Shown: positions 1 to 8,594, counted from the first letter of the stretch. The stretch: DNA of 41,698 bases from an uncultured Bacteroidales bacterium (GCA_905235535.1 CAJOLS010000015.1:1-41698), one strand, 5' to 3'. Numbers and translations: made by a program. Notes: generated by a model not told the origin, from the sequence alone.

Positions 1-1
1 G

Positions 2-229
2 TTCTTCGCCATGTTCTGCACCTGCCAGGACCTGGTGCGGCAGTACCCCCGGCTCAAATACAATTGGGACAAAAGCGAAATCCAGCAATCATGCAACTTG
101 GTCACCTACGCCTTCCACTGCTTCGAGATTAACTGGGACTTCATCGCCGGCGACTTCCGGGAGGCCAGGAACTACAACAAGGCCCTGAACTTCGGAAAAA
201 ACGAAGTCTTTCGCCGCCGCAAGGCATAG
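2..229 (+). CDS. C-terminal end of an unrecognised protein (partial)
   Basis: The frame is open from the left edge of the window to a TAG at 227-229, so about 75 C-terminal residues are visible. The Met at position 11 is probably internal, because the frame continues upstream as Phe-Phe-Ala. The fragment is rich in aromatic residues, Asn and Cys and ends in a basic cluster (FRRRKA). I see no motif I can assign. The steroid-reductase operon follows in the same direction, but a promoter-like site at 231-262 suggests that operon is transcribed separately. No function is proposed. Confidence 0.55.
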   Translation, partial: FFAMFCTCQDLVRQYPRLKYNWDKSEIQQSCNLVTYAFHCFEINWDFIAGDFREARNYNKALNFGKNEVFRRRKA

Positions 230-230
230 A

Positions 231-262
231 CTTGTATAATTCTGCAGAAATCGATAAATTTG
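231..262 (+). promoter_or_regulatory. Bacteroidota-type promoter for the reductase operon
   Basis: CTTG at 231-234, a 20-nt spacer, then TAAATTTG at 255-262. This fits the TTTG / TAnnTTTG consensus of the Bacteroidota primary sigma factor, with one mismatch in the upstream box. The ATG at 272 is only 9 nt beyond the downstream box, so the leader would be very short or absent. Confidence 0.55.
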
Positions 263-271
263 TCGGTTAAT

Positions 272-1036
272 ATGGAACAGTTTGACTATGTACTCTTGAC
301 GATGACGGTGCTGGGGGCCGTAGTATTCGCGTCCCTGTACTTCATCGACGCGGGATATGGGAAGATGATATCGGCCAAATGGGGGCCCACCCTTCCGGGC
401 CGATGGGGCTGGATGCTCATGGAAATGCCGGTCCTTATAGTGGTGACGTACTTCTGGGCCGGCTGCGGGCAGCGCTTCGCCATCCCCTACCTGCTGTTCT
501 TCCTGCTTTTCGCCCTGCATTACGTGCACCGGACCTTCGTGTTCCCCCTCCGCATGACAGGCCGGTCCAGGATGCCCGTCAGCATCGTCCTCATGAGCGT
601 GACATTCAACCTGATAAACGGTTACATACAGGGATACTGGCTCTTCCGCCTGGCTCCGCAGAGGGCATACTATGACCCTTCCTGGATAACAAGCCCCTCA
701 TTCATAGCCGGAACGGTGGTTTTCCTGACAGGAATGTACATCAACCGCTCTTCCGACGAGATTATCCGGAACCTGCGCGCTCCCGGCGATACCCACCACT
801 ACCTTCCCCATGGCGGCCTGTACAATTACGTCACGTCCGCCAATTACTTTGGCGAGATAGTGGAATGGCTGGGCTGGGCCATCCTCACCTGGAGCACCGC
901 GGGCCTGGTGTTCTTCTGGTTCACCTGCGCCAACCTGGTTCCCCGTTCCAATTCCATCTACCACAAATACCAGGAAGAATTCCCGGACCAGTTTGACAAA
1001 ACCCGTCTGAAAAGAATACTTCCGCATATCTATTGA
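272..1036 (+). CDS. 3-oxo-5-alpha-steroid 4-dehydrogenase (SRD5A) family membrane reductase
   Basis: A 254-residue polytopic membrane protein that resembles animal steroid 5-alpha-reductases along its whole length. Family members use NADPH to reduce the C4-C5 double bond of 3-oxo-4-ene steroids to the 5-alpha form. Visible family motifs are GPTLPGRWGW followed by Glu51 in MEMP (matching catalytic Glu57 of human SRD5A2), LHYVHRTFV with Tyr84 (matching Tyr91), NLRAPGD (168-173), GGLYNYVTSANYFGEIVEW (181-199), and a C-terminal YHKYQEEFP segment. ATG 272 is chosen; a TTG at 260 would add four residues and lies in the promoter. It is followed 3 nt later by a flavin reductase and then an SDR. Membership in the family is clear. 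A steroid or bile-acid substrate is inference; an unrelated enone lipid is possible. Confidence 0.88.
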   Translation: MEQFDYVLLTMTVLGAVVFASLYFIDAGYGKMISAKWGPTLPGRWGWMLMEMPVLIVVTYFWAGCGQRFAIPYLLFFLLFALHYVHRTFVFPLRMTGRSRMPVSIVLMSVTFNLINGYIQGYWLFRLAPQRAYYDPSWITSPSFIAGTVVFLTGMYINRSSDEIIRNLRAPGDTHHYLPHGGLYNYVTSANYFGEIVEWLGWAILTWSTAGLVFFWFTCANLVPRSNSIYHKYQEEFPDQFDKTRLKRILPHIY

Positions 1037-1039
1037 TTT

Positions 1040-2290
1040 ATGTCTGAACTGTTTACGCCTTTCAAGCTGGGGCCCGTAGAGCTTCGCAACCGCACCATCC
1101 GAAGCGCCGCATTCGAGAATATGTGCCCCGGCAACAAGCCCAGCGCCATGCTCAAAGACTATCACGTGAGCGTGGCCGAAGGAGGGATAGGAATGACCAC
1201 CGTGGCCTACTGCGCCGTGGACCGCAGCGGCGTTTCCTTTGACGGACAGCTGTACATCCATGACGAGATTAAACCTGCCCTCAAGGACCTCACCGACGCC
1301 ATCCATGCCCAGGGCGCCAAGGCCTCCATCCAGCTGGGCCACTGCGGCAACATGACCCATTTCTACACCTGCGGCCACCACATTCCCGTGGGTGCATCCA
1401 CGGGAATCAACCTCTACTCCCCCACCATCGTCAGGGGCCTTAAGAAAGAGGAAATCAAACAGATTGTCAAGCACTTCGGAGAGGCCGTGGACTTCTGCAG
1501 GGAGTGTGGATTCGACTGCGTGGAAATCCACGCCGGCCACGGCTACCTCATCTCCCAGTTCCTGTCCCCCTACACCAACCACCGGAAGGATGAATACGGC
1601 GGCAGCCTGGAGAACCGTATGCGCATGTTGGACGAGGTGCTCTGCGAGGTCATGGCCCACGCCCGGGACGATATGGCCGTGATGGTAAAGATGAACATGT
1701 TCGACGGCTTCAGCAAAGGTATGCAGGAGGACGAGGCCCTTCAGGTGGCCAGAGAAATCGAGCGCCACGGAGTTCACGCCATCGTCCTCAGTGCCGGCTT
1801 TGTGAGCAAGGCCCCCATGGTCATCCTGGGCGGCGCCATGCCCCTCAAGACCCTGGCGCACTACATGAATCCCTGGAAATTCTGGTGGCTCAAAGCCGGC
1901 ATCGCCGTGGGCGGACGGATGATGATCCCCACCGTTCCGTACCGGGAGCTCTACTTCCTGGAGAGCGCCAAACGCTTCCGGCAAGCCCTCTCGCTGCCCC
2001 TTGTCTATGTGGGTGGCATCCAGAGCCGGGCCAATTGCGAGACCGTCCTCTCCGAAGGCTTTGAGCTCATCCAGATGGCCCACGTGCTGGTGCACGACCC
2101 GGCCTTCGTAAACAAGATGAAGGAAGCCGGGCCGGATTACCGTTCAGCCTGTATGCGCTCCAACTACTGCGTGGGCCGTATGTACACCCTGGAGATGAAG
2201 TGCCATTCCTGCGTGGCCGATATGCCCTGCGCCCTGCGGAAGGAAATCGAGGCTGCCGAGGCCGAGAATGCCAAAAGGATGGGCGTATGA
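1040..2290 (+). CDS. Old Yellow Enzyme family NADH:flavin oxidoreductase (candidate 3-oxo-4-ene steroid reductase)
   Basis: 416 residues: an FMN-binding TIM barrel without the FAD/NAD domain of larger 2,4-dienoyl-CoA reductase-type members. N-terminal FTPFKLGPVELRNR and the block HAGHGYLISQFLSPYTN with RKDEYGGSLENR are diagnostic; the HxxH pair would hold the substrate carbonyl. The C-terminus carries a Cys cluster (CMRSNYC, then CHSC) like the iron-sulfur ligands of the BaiCD/BaiH and 2,4-dienoyl reductase branch. Such enzymes reduce activated C=C bonds, and 5-beta-reductases of gut bacteria belong here. It starts 3 nt after the SRD5A homologue and overlaps the SDR start by an ATGA, which implies one transcript. 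Family is certain; the steroid role rests on the neighbours. Confidence 0.88.
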   Translation: MSELFTPFKLGPVELRNRTIRSAAFENMCPGNKPSAMLKDYHVSVAEGGIGMTTVAYCAVDRSGVSFDGQLYIHDEIKPALKDLTDAIHAQGAKASIQLGHCGNMTHFYTCGHHIPVGASTGINLYSPTIVRGLKKEEIKQIVKHFGEAVDFCRECGFDCVEIHAGHGYLISQFLSPYTNHRKDEYGGSLENRMRMLDEVLCEVMAHARDDMAVMVKMNMFDGFSKGMQEDEALQVAREIERHGVHAIVLSAGFVSKAPMVILGGAMPLKTLAHYMNPWKFWWLKAGIAVGGRMMIPTVPYRELYFLESAKRFRQALSLPLVYVGGIQSRANCETVLSEGFELIQMAHVLVHDPAFVNKMKEAGPDYRSACMRSNYCVGRMYTLEMKCHSCVADMPCALRKEIEAAEAENAKRMGV

Positions 2291-3069
2291 CGGCACTGGT
2301 GACGGGGGCCAGCAGCGGAATCGGCCTCCAATATGCAACGATTCTGGCAAGAGATTATGCCTGCGACCTCCTGATGGTTTCCAACCAGAAGAGGGAGCTG
2401 GAAGAATCGGCCCGAAAGATAAGCCTTTCCTTCGGGGTCAAGGCCTACGCTTTCTATTGCGACCTCGCCCGGCAGGAGGCGGCCCGGGAGGTTTACGATT
2501 TCGCGGCCGGCAAGGGCCTCACGATAGACATCCTCATCAACAACGCCGGCTTCTTCTTTTTCAATTCCCTCCATGACACCCCGCCCGAGACGGTGGAAAA
2601 CATGGTCATGCTCCACGTGGTAACCCTCACGGGCCTCTGCCGCCTCTTCGGGGCCGATATGTGCCGAAGAGGAAAGGGCTACATCCTCAACATGTCCTCC
2701 CTCTGCAAATGGATGGAATTTCCCGGCATCCAGACTTACATTGCCACCAAGACCTACATCTACAGCTTCTCCAAATCCATCTGGTATGAGATGAAGCCCT
2801 TCGGCGTGAGCGTCACCGTGGTGACGCCGGGCGCTGTGGACACCGGACTGTATGGCCTGGCGCCCGACCTGCGTCGCACAGCCGTGCGCATTGGAGTGAG
2901 CCTCCCTCCTGAAAAACTGGCGGCCAAGGCCCTGAGACGCATGTTCAAGAGAAAAAAGACCTGCATGCCGGGCCTTGTCAACCACCTCTCCCTCCCCCTT
3001 TTCCGCCACTTCCCCGACTGGCTTGTCTTCCGGGTGATGAAACGCTTGGAAACATTCGAAAAGGCATAA
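2287..3069 (+). CDS. Short-chain dehydrogenase/reductase, candidate hydroxysteroid dehydrogenase
   Basis: 260-residue classical SDR. It has the Rossmann motif TGASSGIG (6-13), NNAG (85-88), catalytic Ser138 in NMSS and the YIATK pair Tyr151/Lys155, then PGAVDTGL. A hydrophobic and basic C-terminal extension (RRMFKRKKTCMPGLVNHL, FRHFPDWLVFRVMKRL) resembles the tail of 17-beta-HSD12 / 3-ketoacyl reductase-like SDRs and may lie against a membrane. The start is the ATG in ATGA overlapping the flavin reductase stop, so translation is probably coupled. With the two ring-A reductases upstream, oxidoreduction of a 3-hydroxy/3-oxo steroid is the most economical role, but SDR sequence alone does not set the position or stereochemistry. 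Confidence 0.82.
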   Translation: MTALVTGASSGIGLQYATILARDYACDLLMVSNQKRELEESARKISLSFGVKAYAFYCDLARQEAAREVYDFAAGKGLTIDILINNAGFFFFNSLHDTPPETVENMVMLHVVTLTGLCRLFGADMCRRGKGYILNMSSLCKWMEFPGIQTYIATKTYIYSFSKSIWYEMKPFGVSVTVVTPGAVDTGLYGLAPDLRRTAVRIGVSLPPEKLAAKALRRMFKRKKTCMPGLVNHLSLPLFRHFPDWLVFRVMKRLETFEKA

Positions 3070-3078
3070 GAAAGGATA

Positions 3079-3109
3079 TTTCATTTTTCCGCAAAAAACC
3101 GTACATTTG
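3079..3109 (+). promoter_or_regulatory. Promoter for aldolase gene
   Basis: TTTC at 3079-3082, a 19-nt spacer and TACATTTG at 3102-3109 match the Bacteroidota consensus with one mismatch. It lies in the 80-nt gap after the SDR gene and gives a leader of about 35 nt. Confidence 0.6.
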
Positions 3110-3149
3110 TAGAACGAAAACAAATTGATCAATTTATTCAGATAAAACT

Positions 3150-4151
3150 ATGGTTTCTTACAAAGAATTGGGTCTTGTGAACACCCGCGAGATGTTCAAG
3201 AAGGCCGTTGCCGGCGGTTACGCCATCCCCGCTTTCAATTTCAACAACATGGAGCAGCTCCAGGCCATCATCCAAGCCAGCGCCGAGACCAAGAGCCCGG
3301 TTATCCTCCAGGTTTCCAAGGGTGCCCGTAACTATGCCAACCAGACCCTTCTCCGCTACATGGCCGAGGGTGCTGTAGAGTATGCCAAGGAACTGGGTTG
3401 GGAGAATCCCCAGATTGTCCTCCACCTGGACCACGGAGACAGCTTCGAGCTGTGCAAGAGCTGCGTGGACATGGGCTTCAGCTCCGTAATGATTGACGCC
3501 TCCTCCCTCCCTTACGAGGAGAACATCGCCCTCACCAAGAAGGTGGTGGAGTATGCTCACCAGTACGATGTTACCGTAGAGGCCGAACTGGGTGTTCTGG
3601 CCGGTGTGGAAGATGAGGTGCAGGCCGAAGAATCCCACTACACCAAGCCCGAGGAAGTCATTGACTTCGCCACCCGTACCGGTTGCGATTCCCTCGCCAT
3701 CTCCATCGGCACATCCCACGGCGCTTACAAGTTCACCCCCGAGCAGTGCACCCGTGATCCCAAGACCGGTCGCCTGGTTCCCCCGCCGCTGGCCTTCAAT
3801 GTCCTCCACGAGATTGAGAAGAAGCTCCCCGGCTTCCCCATCGTCCTCCACGGCTCCAGCTCCGTTCCTCAGGAATATGTGGACATCATCAACGCCAACG
3901 GTGGCAAACTGCCCGATGCAGTGGGTATTCCCGAAGAGCAACTCCGCGAGGCCTCCAAGAGCGCCGTCTGCAAGATCAACATCGACTCCGACAGCCGTCT
4001 CGCTATGACCGCCGCCGTCCGCAAGGTCTTCAACGAGAAGCCCGGCGAGTTTGACCCCCGCAAGTACCTGGGTCCCGCCCGCGACGAGATGAAAAAGCTC
4101 TATACGCACAAGATCGTCAACGTTCTCGGCTCCAACGGCAAGGCCGAATAA
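3150..4151 (+). CDS. fba: Class II fructose-1,6-bisphosphate aldolase
   Basis: 333 residues. Cleaves fructose-1,6-bisphosphate to dihydroxyacetone phosphate and glyceraldehyde-3-phosphate in glycolysis, and runs in reverse in gluconeogenesis. The Zn-dependent class is shown by AIPAFNFNN near the N-terminus, LHLDHGDSFELCKSCVDMGFSSVMIDAS (catalytic Asp and Zn-binding His), VEAELG (Zn-linked Glu), SIGTSHGAYKF and VLHGSSSVP (Zn His and phosphate loop). The length fits the Bacteroidota form. It has its own promoter and a strong terminator, so it is probably monocistronic. Codon use is strongly C-ending, as expected for a highly expressed gene. Confidence 0.96.
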   Translation: MVSYKELGLVNTREMFKKAVAGGYAIPAFNFNNMEQLQAIIQASAETKSPVILQVSKGARNYANQTLLRYMAEGAVEYAKELGWENPQIVLHLDHGDSFELCKSCVDMGFSSVMIDASSLPYEENIALTKKVVEYAHQYDVTVEAELGVLAGVEDEVQAEESHYTKPEEVIDFATRTGCDSLAISIGTSHGAYKFTPEQCTRDPKTGRLVPPPLAFNVLHEIEKKLPGFPIVLHGSSSVPQEYVDIINANGGKLPDAVGIPEEQLREASKSAVCKINIDSDSRLAMTAAVRKVFNEKPGEFDPRKYLGPARDEMKKLYTHKIVNVLGSNGKAE

Positions 4152-4170
4152 GCCTGTCCTTCATACACTT

Positions 4171-4205
4171 AAAAAAACCGACTTGAAAAAAAGTCGGTTT
4201 TTTTT
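4171..4205 (+). terminator. Rho-independent terminator after fba
   Basis: Perfect 12-bp arms 4173-4184 (ending CCGACTT) and 4191-4202 (starting AAGTCGG) around a 6-nt loop, followed by a T-run to 4205. It sits 20 nt past the fba stop. Confidence 0.85.
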
Positions 4206-4221
4206 CTTATCTTCGCAGGAA

Positions 4222-4758
4222 ATGGACCAACCCGTCATCCAAACACGCAGGCTAATTTTGCGCCCCTGGCAGGAATCCGACGCCCCGATGCTCTTCAAAT
4301 ACGCGTCAGATCCCGAGGTGGGTCCGCGTGCCGGCTGGGAGCCCCACAAGACGCTGGAAGAGAGCGAAAGGATTATCCGCGAAGTCTTTTCCAACGACCA
4401 CACCTGGGCCATTGTCCGGAAAAGAAAGGGAGAGGTCATAGGCTGCATGGGCTTTTACGACCACTGGAGCAGCAATATCAAAATTGGGGAGGCCGATGTG
4501 GAAATAGGCTACTGGGTTGCCAGGCCCTATTGGAACAAGGGTTACTGCACGGAAGCCCTCCGGGCCATGATCCATTACTGCTTCAACACCCTGGGAGCCC
4601 CCACCCTCTGGAGCAATTTCTTCATAGATAACCCGGCATCCGGCCGCGTCATGGAAAAATGCGGATTCCGGGATACCGGGCAGCTCAATCTGTGCAGCCA
4701 CCTCTACCACGGGGACCAAAGGCCCGTAAAGGTGATGCGGCTGGACTATGCGTTATAA
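4222..4758 (+). CDS. GNAT family N-acetyltransferase (RimJ/RimL-like)
   Basis: 178 residues. The N-terminal TRRLILRPWQESDAPMLF is typical of the RimJ/RimL-like branch. The acetyl-CoA pyrophosphate-binding segment is EIGYWVARPYWNKGYCTEALRAM, followed by FIDNPASGRVMEKCGF. The acceptor is unknown: such proteins acetylate ribosomal protein N-termini, amino acids or small amines. ATG 4222 is chosen because the in-frame ATG at 4183 lies inside the terminator hairpin. TATCTTCG at 4208-4215 is a possible downstream promoter box only a few nt before the ATG, which would make the mRNA nearly leaderless. The gene is convergent with dnaK. Confidence 0.85.
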   Translation: MDQPVIQTRRLILRPWQESDAPMLFKYASDPEVGPRAGWEPHKTLEESERIIREVFSNDHTWAIVRKRKGEVIGCMGFYDHWSSNIKIGEADVEIGYWVARPYWNKGYCTEALRAMIHYCFNTLGAPTLWSNFFIDNPASGRVMEKCGFRDTGQLNLCSHLYHGDQRPVKVMRLDYAL

Positions 4759-4788
4759 TTCTCCCCGCAATCTTTCCCAAAATGTGAT

Positions 4789-4822
4789 AAAGAAAGCGAC
4801 GCCTGTAAGCGTCGCTTTCTTT
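4789..4822. terminator. Bidirectional terminator between the GNAT gene and dnaK
   Basis: Perfect 14-bp inverted repeat, arms 4789-4802 and 4809-4822 (AAAGAAAGCGACGC and its complement), loop ctgtaa. A-rich and T-rich outer ends let it work in both directions between convergent genes. Confidence 0.85.
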
Positions 4823-4826
4823 GTCT

Positions 4827-6737
4827 TTACTGTTCATCGGGACCTTGGTCCGGGCCGCCGCCGGGCTGAGGGCCTTGGGGGCCGCCCTGGAACGGACCCT
4901 GAGGGCCGCCCTGGAACGGGCCCTGGGGACCTCCCTGAGCCTGCTGGCCGGCCTGGTACATCTTTTCGAAAGCCTTGTTCAGGGCCTCGGTGTACCTGTC
5001 GATATCGGCCAGATTCTGGGCCTTGACGGCCTCCTTAAGGGCGTTGCAGCTGGTTTCCACCTCGCTCTTGACATCGGCAGGCACCTTGTCGCCGTTCTCA
5101 TTCAGGAACTTTTCTGCCTGGAAAGTAAGGGCGTCGGCATTGTTGATCTTGTCGATGCGCTCCTTTTCGGCCTGGTCTGCGGCCTCGTTGGCCTTGGCCT
5201 CGTCCCTCATGCGCTGGATTTCGGCATCCGACAGGCCGCTGGAGGCCTCGATACGGATGTGCTGCTCCTTGCCCGTTGCCTTATCTACGGCGCTCACATT
5301 GAGGATGCCGTTGGCGTCGATGTCGAAGGTCACTTCAATCTGAGGTACGCCGCGGGGTGCGGGGGCAATGCCGTCCAGGTGGAAGATGCCAATCTGCTTG
5401 TTGTCCTTGGCCATGGGGCGTTCTCCCTGGAGCACGCGGATTTCCACGCCGGGCTGGTTGTCGGCAGCGGTGGAGAAAATCTGACTCTTCTTGGCCGGGA
5501 TGGTGGTGTTGGACTCGATGAGCTTGGTCATGACACCGCCCAGGGTTTCGATACCCAGGCTCAGCGGAGTAACATCCAGAAGAAGCACGTCCTTCACGTC
5601 ACCGGCCAGGACACCGCCCTGGATGGAGGCGCCGATGGCAACCACCTCGTCGGGATTCACGCTCTTGTTGGGCTCTTTGCCGAAGAAGTTCTTCACCAGT
5701 TCCTGCACGTAAGGGATGCGGGTGGAACCGCCTACCAGCAGGACCTCGTCGATGTCGGAGGGGTTCAGATGGGCGTCGGAGAGTGCCTGGCGGCAAGGGG
5801 CGATGGAACGCTGGAACAGGGCATCCGACAACTGCTCGAACTTGGAGCGGGTGAGGGTCTTGGCCAGGTGCTTGGGCACACCGTCCACCGGCATGATGTA
5901 CGGCAGGTTGATTTCCGTGGAAGTCTGGCTGGAAAGCTCGATCTTGGCCTTTTCGGCGGCTTCCTTCAGACGCTGCAGGGCCATAGGGTCTTTCTTGAGG
6001 TCCAGGCCGCCGTTCTCGGCAGCGAACTCGGAGGCCAGCCAGTCGATGATGACCTGGTCGAAGTCGTCACCTCCCAGGTGGGTGTCACCGTTGGTGGACA
6101 GCACCTCGAAAACGCCGTCTCCAAGCTGAAGGATGGAGATATCGAAAGTACCGCCACCGAGGTCGTACACAGCCACCTTCATGTCCTTGTCCTTCTTGTC
6201 CAGGCCATAGGCCAGGGCGGCGGCGGTGGGCTCGTTGATGATACGCTTTACGTCCAGACCCGCAATGCGGCCGGCTTCCTTGGTGGCCTGGCGCTGGGAA
6301 TCCGAGAAGTATGCCGGAACGGTGATGACGGCTTCCGTCACTTCCTGACGGAGGTATTCCTCGGCCGTTTTCTTCATCTTCTGAAGAATCATGGCCGATA
6401 TTTCCTGCGGCGTGTAGAGCTTGCCGCTGATGTCCACACGGGGGGTGTTGTTCTCTCCACGGACCACTTTGTAGGGAACGCGGGAGACCTCGGTGTTCAC
6501 CTGATCGTACGTCTCACCCATGAAACGCTTGATGGAGAACACGGTGTTGTTGGGGTTGGTGATGGCCTGACGCTTGGCCGGGGAGCCAATCTTACGCTCT
6601 CCGCCGTCGGTGAAAGCCACCACGGAAGGGGTTGTGCGCTGCCCTTCATTGTTGATGATGACGGTGGGCTGGTTGCCTTCCATCACTGCGACGCAGGAAT
6701 TAGTGGTTCCCAGGTCGATACCGATAATCTTTCCCAT
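4827..6737 (-). CDS. dnaK: Chaperone DnaK (Hsp70) with a Gly/Pro/Gln-rich C-terminal tail
   Basis: 636 residues. ATP-dependent Hsp70 of the cytosol, working with DnaJ and GrpE, neither of which is in the window. Visible are [79 protein letters not shown] and the substrate-domain [19 protein letters not shown]. The oddity is the tail: after YQAGQQAQ it runs GGPQGPFQ twice, then [19 protein letters not shown]. The acidic EEV-type end usual for bacterial DnaK is absent. The gene stands alone, downstream of a porin gene in the same direction, with 178 nt between them containing a hairpin and a 26-bp palindrome. I saw no CIRCE element. Confidence 0.97.
   Translation of the reverse strand: MGKIIGIDLGTTNSCVAVMEGNQPTVIINNEGQRTTPSVVAFTDGGERKIGSPAKRQAITNPNNTVFSIKRFMGETYDQVNTEVSRVPYKVVRGENNTPRVDISGKLYTPQEISAMILQKMKKTAEEYLRQEVTEAVITVPAYFSDSQRQATKEAGRIAGLDVKRIINEPTAAALAYGLDKKDKDMKVAVYDLGGGTFDISILQLGDGVFEVLSTNGDTHLGGDDFDQVIIDWLASEFAAENGGLDLKKDPMALQRLKEAAEKAKIELSSQTSTEINLPYIMPVDGVPKHLAKTLTRSKFEQLSDALFQRSIAPCRQALSDAHLNPSDIDEVLLVGGSTRIPYVQELVKNFFGKEPNKSVNPDEVVAIGASIQGGVLAGDVKDVLLLDVTPLSLGIETLGGVMTKLIESNTTIPAKKSQIFSTAADNQPGVEIRVLQGERPMAKDNKQIGIFHLDGIAPAPRGVPQIEVTFDIDANGILNVSAVDKATGKEQHIRIEASSGLSDAEIQRMRDEAKANEAADQAEKERIDKINNADALTFQAEKFLNENGDKVPADVKSEVETSCNALKEAVKAQNLADIDRYTEALNKAFEKMYQAGQQAQGGPQGPFQGGPQGPFQGGPQGPQPGGGPDQGPDEQ
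4880..4927. repeat. 24-bp tandem repeat inside the dnaK tail
   Basis: Two near-identical 24-bp units, 4880-4903 and 4904-4927, each starting GGCCGCCCTGGAACG on the plus strand, encode the duplicated GGPQGPFQ block. A shorter degenerate unit follows. This is consistent with replication slippage. Confidence 0.8.
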
Positions 6738-6777
6738 AATTATATCCTTTATATATTAATTCTTTTTACCTTTCACC

Positions 6778-6803
6778 AGATTCTTCGCTGCGCTCAGAAT
6801 GAT
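6778..6803 (+). repeat. 26-bp REP-like imperfect palindrome, copy A
   Basis: Starts AGATTCTTCGC and ends CTCAGAATGAT. It is one of four full copies in the window. A degraded partial copy (CGAATGACAAG) follows near 6815. It lies in the 178-nt gap between the porin gene and dnaK. Confidence 0.75.
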
Positions 6804-6827
6804 AAGAACGAACTCCGAATGACAAGA

Positions 6828-6855
6828 AAGGCGCCACCCTTCAGGGCGACGCCTT
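6828..6855 (-). terminator. Probable terminator after the FadL-like porin gene
   Basis: Arms 6828-6839 and 6844-6855 pair at 10 of 12 positions around a 4-nt loop. On the minus strand the hairpin is followed by TTTCTTGTC. It lies about 60 nt past the porin stop and upstream of dnaK. Confidence 0.5.
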
Positions 6856-6914
6856 CATTTTATCGAACTTCGTGCCAGCGGGCCACGGCTGACAAAATGG
6901 CAGGAAATTGGCCG

Positions 6915-8594
6915 TCAGAACCGCCAACCCAGGGTGAGCAGGACATCCAGCAGGGTGTTCTTCACCATAATCTCCGGAGTGATGATGGCATCGTCCACCA
7001 CCTTGTTGTAGAACTGGGCGGAGTCCGGAGCATAATAATAGTTGTACGGGATTACATACTCCTTGGGAACAAAGCGGGCGCGCACGGCGGCATCCACGAA
7101 GAAACTGCCGAAGGAATAACCCGCACCGGCCGACAGGCTGTGCTTCATCTGGGCCAGACGCTCCTGCGGGCTCAGGGCCACCACATTATTGCCGTCCAGG
7201 TAGTTTCGCTGGGCGCCGGTGGTGAGGTTGTAACCGGCCCTGACGGACAGCTCCGGGGTTGCCTTGAACTCTGCACCTACACGAATCTGGTGGGCGGGGC
7301 CCAGGAGGTCCTTGATATCCAGGTTCACATCGGCGAAATCTCCCACGGCATACTCAAAGTCGCCGGTGCGGCTGCGGAAACGGGCCTGGCCGTAATGGGC
7401 AAACTCATAATCGGCACTGACTACCGCCATGCTTCCCAGCGTATAGGCTGCGCCCAGGTTGAAGCGGAAGGGTGCACGGAGGGCATAAATCCATTCATCC
7501 TCGGGGCTGCTGGAGATGCTGCGGCTGCGGGAGGAAAGATTGACCTCACCGGAATAGACATAGCGCTCCGTCAGGTTCAGGAGGGTGGGCGTCTGGATGG
7601 CGGCTGCCACACGGAGGCCGTCCACAGGACGCCACAGGGCTCCCACCTTAAAATAAACGCCATTGCCCGCCAGGCTGTATTTGCGGTTCATGCGCAGGGA
7701 CTCGAACCGGGCCGTGGTGCCGTCGGAATAGCGGATGGCAGGAAAATCGGACGGATTGTCCGGCATCTCGGACCAGAACTCGCTCATGTTGTAGCGGAGG
7801 GCGGTGATGCCGATATTGGCGCCCACATAGAACCGGTCGGAGAAATTCATGGCGAAATTGAAGATGGCATCCGTCTTGGAGCCGTAGCTCTGCTGCCCGT
7901 ACTGCTGGTACACAGGGGCGGCCAGGCGGAAGTTGCCGTCTTCATCGATAATTTCCGTGAGGGCCACATAGGCTCCGTCCCGGCCGTTGACGCCGTTGAA
8001 CATGCCGCTGCGGTAGCCTGTCATATCCACCCAGGCGGGCATGCGCCTGCGGTCTCCGGAATAATACCAGTCTTCATTGGCCAGCACATCCTGGGCAAAA
8101 CCGTCGGCCGATGAAGCCAGCGAAGCGGCGTAGGAATTGTCTTCGTTGACTCCCGCCGTCTTGAACCGGCCAGTAAAATTGTTGGTGGAATTGACCACAA
8201 AGCCGAAGGACATACGCCTCAGACCACTGCGGCGGCCTGTATTCATATTGATGATGAAACCGGCATTGGGCAGTTTCATGCGGGCGTAAGTATTGCCCAC
8301 ACTCTGTCCCCGGTAAGCGTCAATATTATCGGCAGAAGCCTGGGTGCCGCTGAAGGAGGACGTTACGCCGGGCGTAATGGTGAATTGGGAAAAGGAAGCG
8401 GTGGCCGATCCTGCCGGGTTGAAGACAAGGGAACCGGTGTCTCCGCCGATGGCGGTGAGGGCATTGCCCATAGCCACGCCACGGGCCGTACCCGAGTAGC
8501 TGTTCTCGGAAAAGAGCAGGGCGTCCTGCCACGTCTGGGCGGTAGCGCTGAAAGCCAGCGTAGCGCCCAAAGCAAAGGTTATGATCTTTTTCAT
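6915..8594 (-). CDS. OmpP1/FadL-family outer membrane transport protein
   Basis: 559 residues with a signal peptide (MKKIITFALGATLAFSATAQ, cleavage after the Ala-rich end). The mature N-terminus WQDALLFSENSYSGTARGVAMGNALTAIGGD followed by SLVFNPAG is the hallmark of Bacteroidota FadL-like proteins, where the asparagine-proline-alanine-glycine block forms the hatch. Alternating beta-strand segments follow, ending in LTLGWRF with a terminal Phe typical of barrels recognised by BamA. The family moves hydrophobic compounds across the outer membrane; the substrate here is unknown. It starts 12 nt after the lipoprotein gene, so the two are probably co-transcribed. Hydrophobic-compound uptake would suit the steroid operon 4 kb away, but no link is shown. 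Confidence 0.85.
   Translation of the reverse strand: MKKIITFALGATLAFSATAQTWQDALLFSENSYSGTARGVAMGNALTAIGGDTGSLVFNPAGSATASFSQFTITPGVTSSFSGTQASADNIDAYRGQSVGNTYARMKLPNAGFIINMNTGRRSGLRRMSFGFVVNSTNNFTGRFKTAGVNEDNSYAASLASSADGFAQDVLANEDWYYSGDRRRMPAWVDMTGYRSGMFNGVNGRDGAYVALTEIIDEDGNFRLAAPVYQQYGQQSYGSKTDAIFNFAMNFSDRFYVGANIGITALRYNMSEFWSEMPDNPSDFPAIRYSDGTTARFESLRMNRKYSLAGNGVYFKVGALWRPVDGLRVAAAIQTPTLLNLTERYVYSGEVNLSSRSRSISSSPEDEWIYALRAPFRFNLGAAYTLGSMAVVSADYEFAHYGQARFRSRTGDFEYAVGDFADVNLDIKDLLGPAHQIRVGAEFKATPELSVRAGYNLTTGAQRNYLDGNNVVALSPQERLAQMKHSLSAGAGYSFGSFFVDAAVRARFVPKEYVIPYNYYYAPDSAQFYNKVVDDAIITPEIMVKNTLLDVLLTLGWRF

Noticed and set aside
698..2095. A 465-codon minus-strand open frame opposite the SRD5A and flavin reductase genes
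   Set aside because: Antisense shadow; the plus strand encodes full families with catalytic residues.
4183..4221. Upstream start for the GNAT gene adding 13 residues
   Set aside because: The extension lies in the fba terminator hairpin and T-run and would encode KKSRFFFLSS, unlike the family's N-terminus.
4821..8114. A 1097-codon plus-strand open frame opposite dnaK and the porin gene
   Set aside because: It is the antisense shadow of two clearly recognisable genes. GC-rich codon use with few TA-containing codons keeps the opposite strand open, and its translation (runs of His, Gly, Val, Leu) has no domain.
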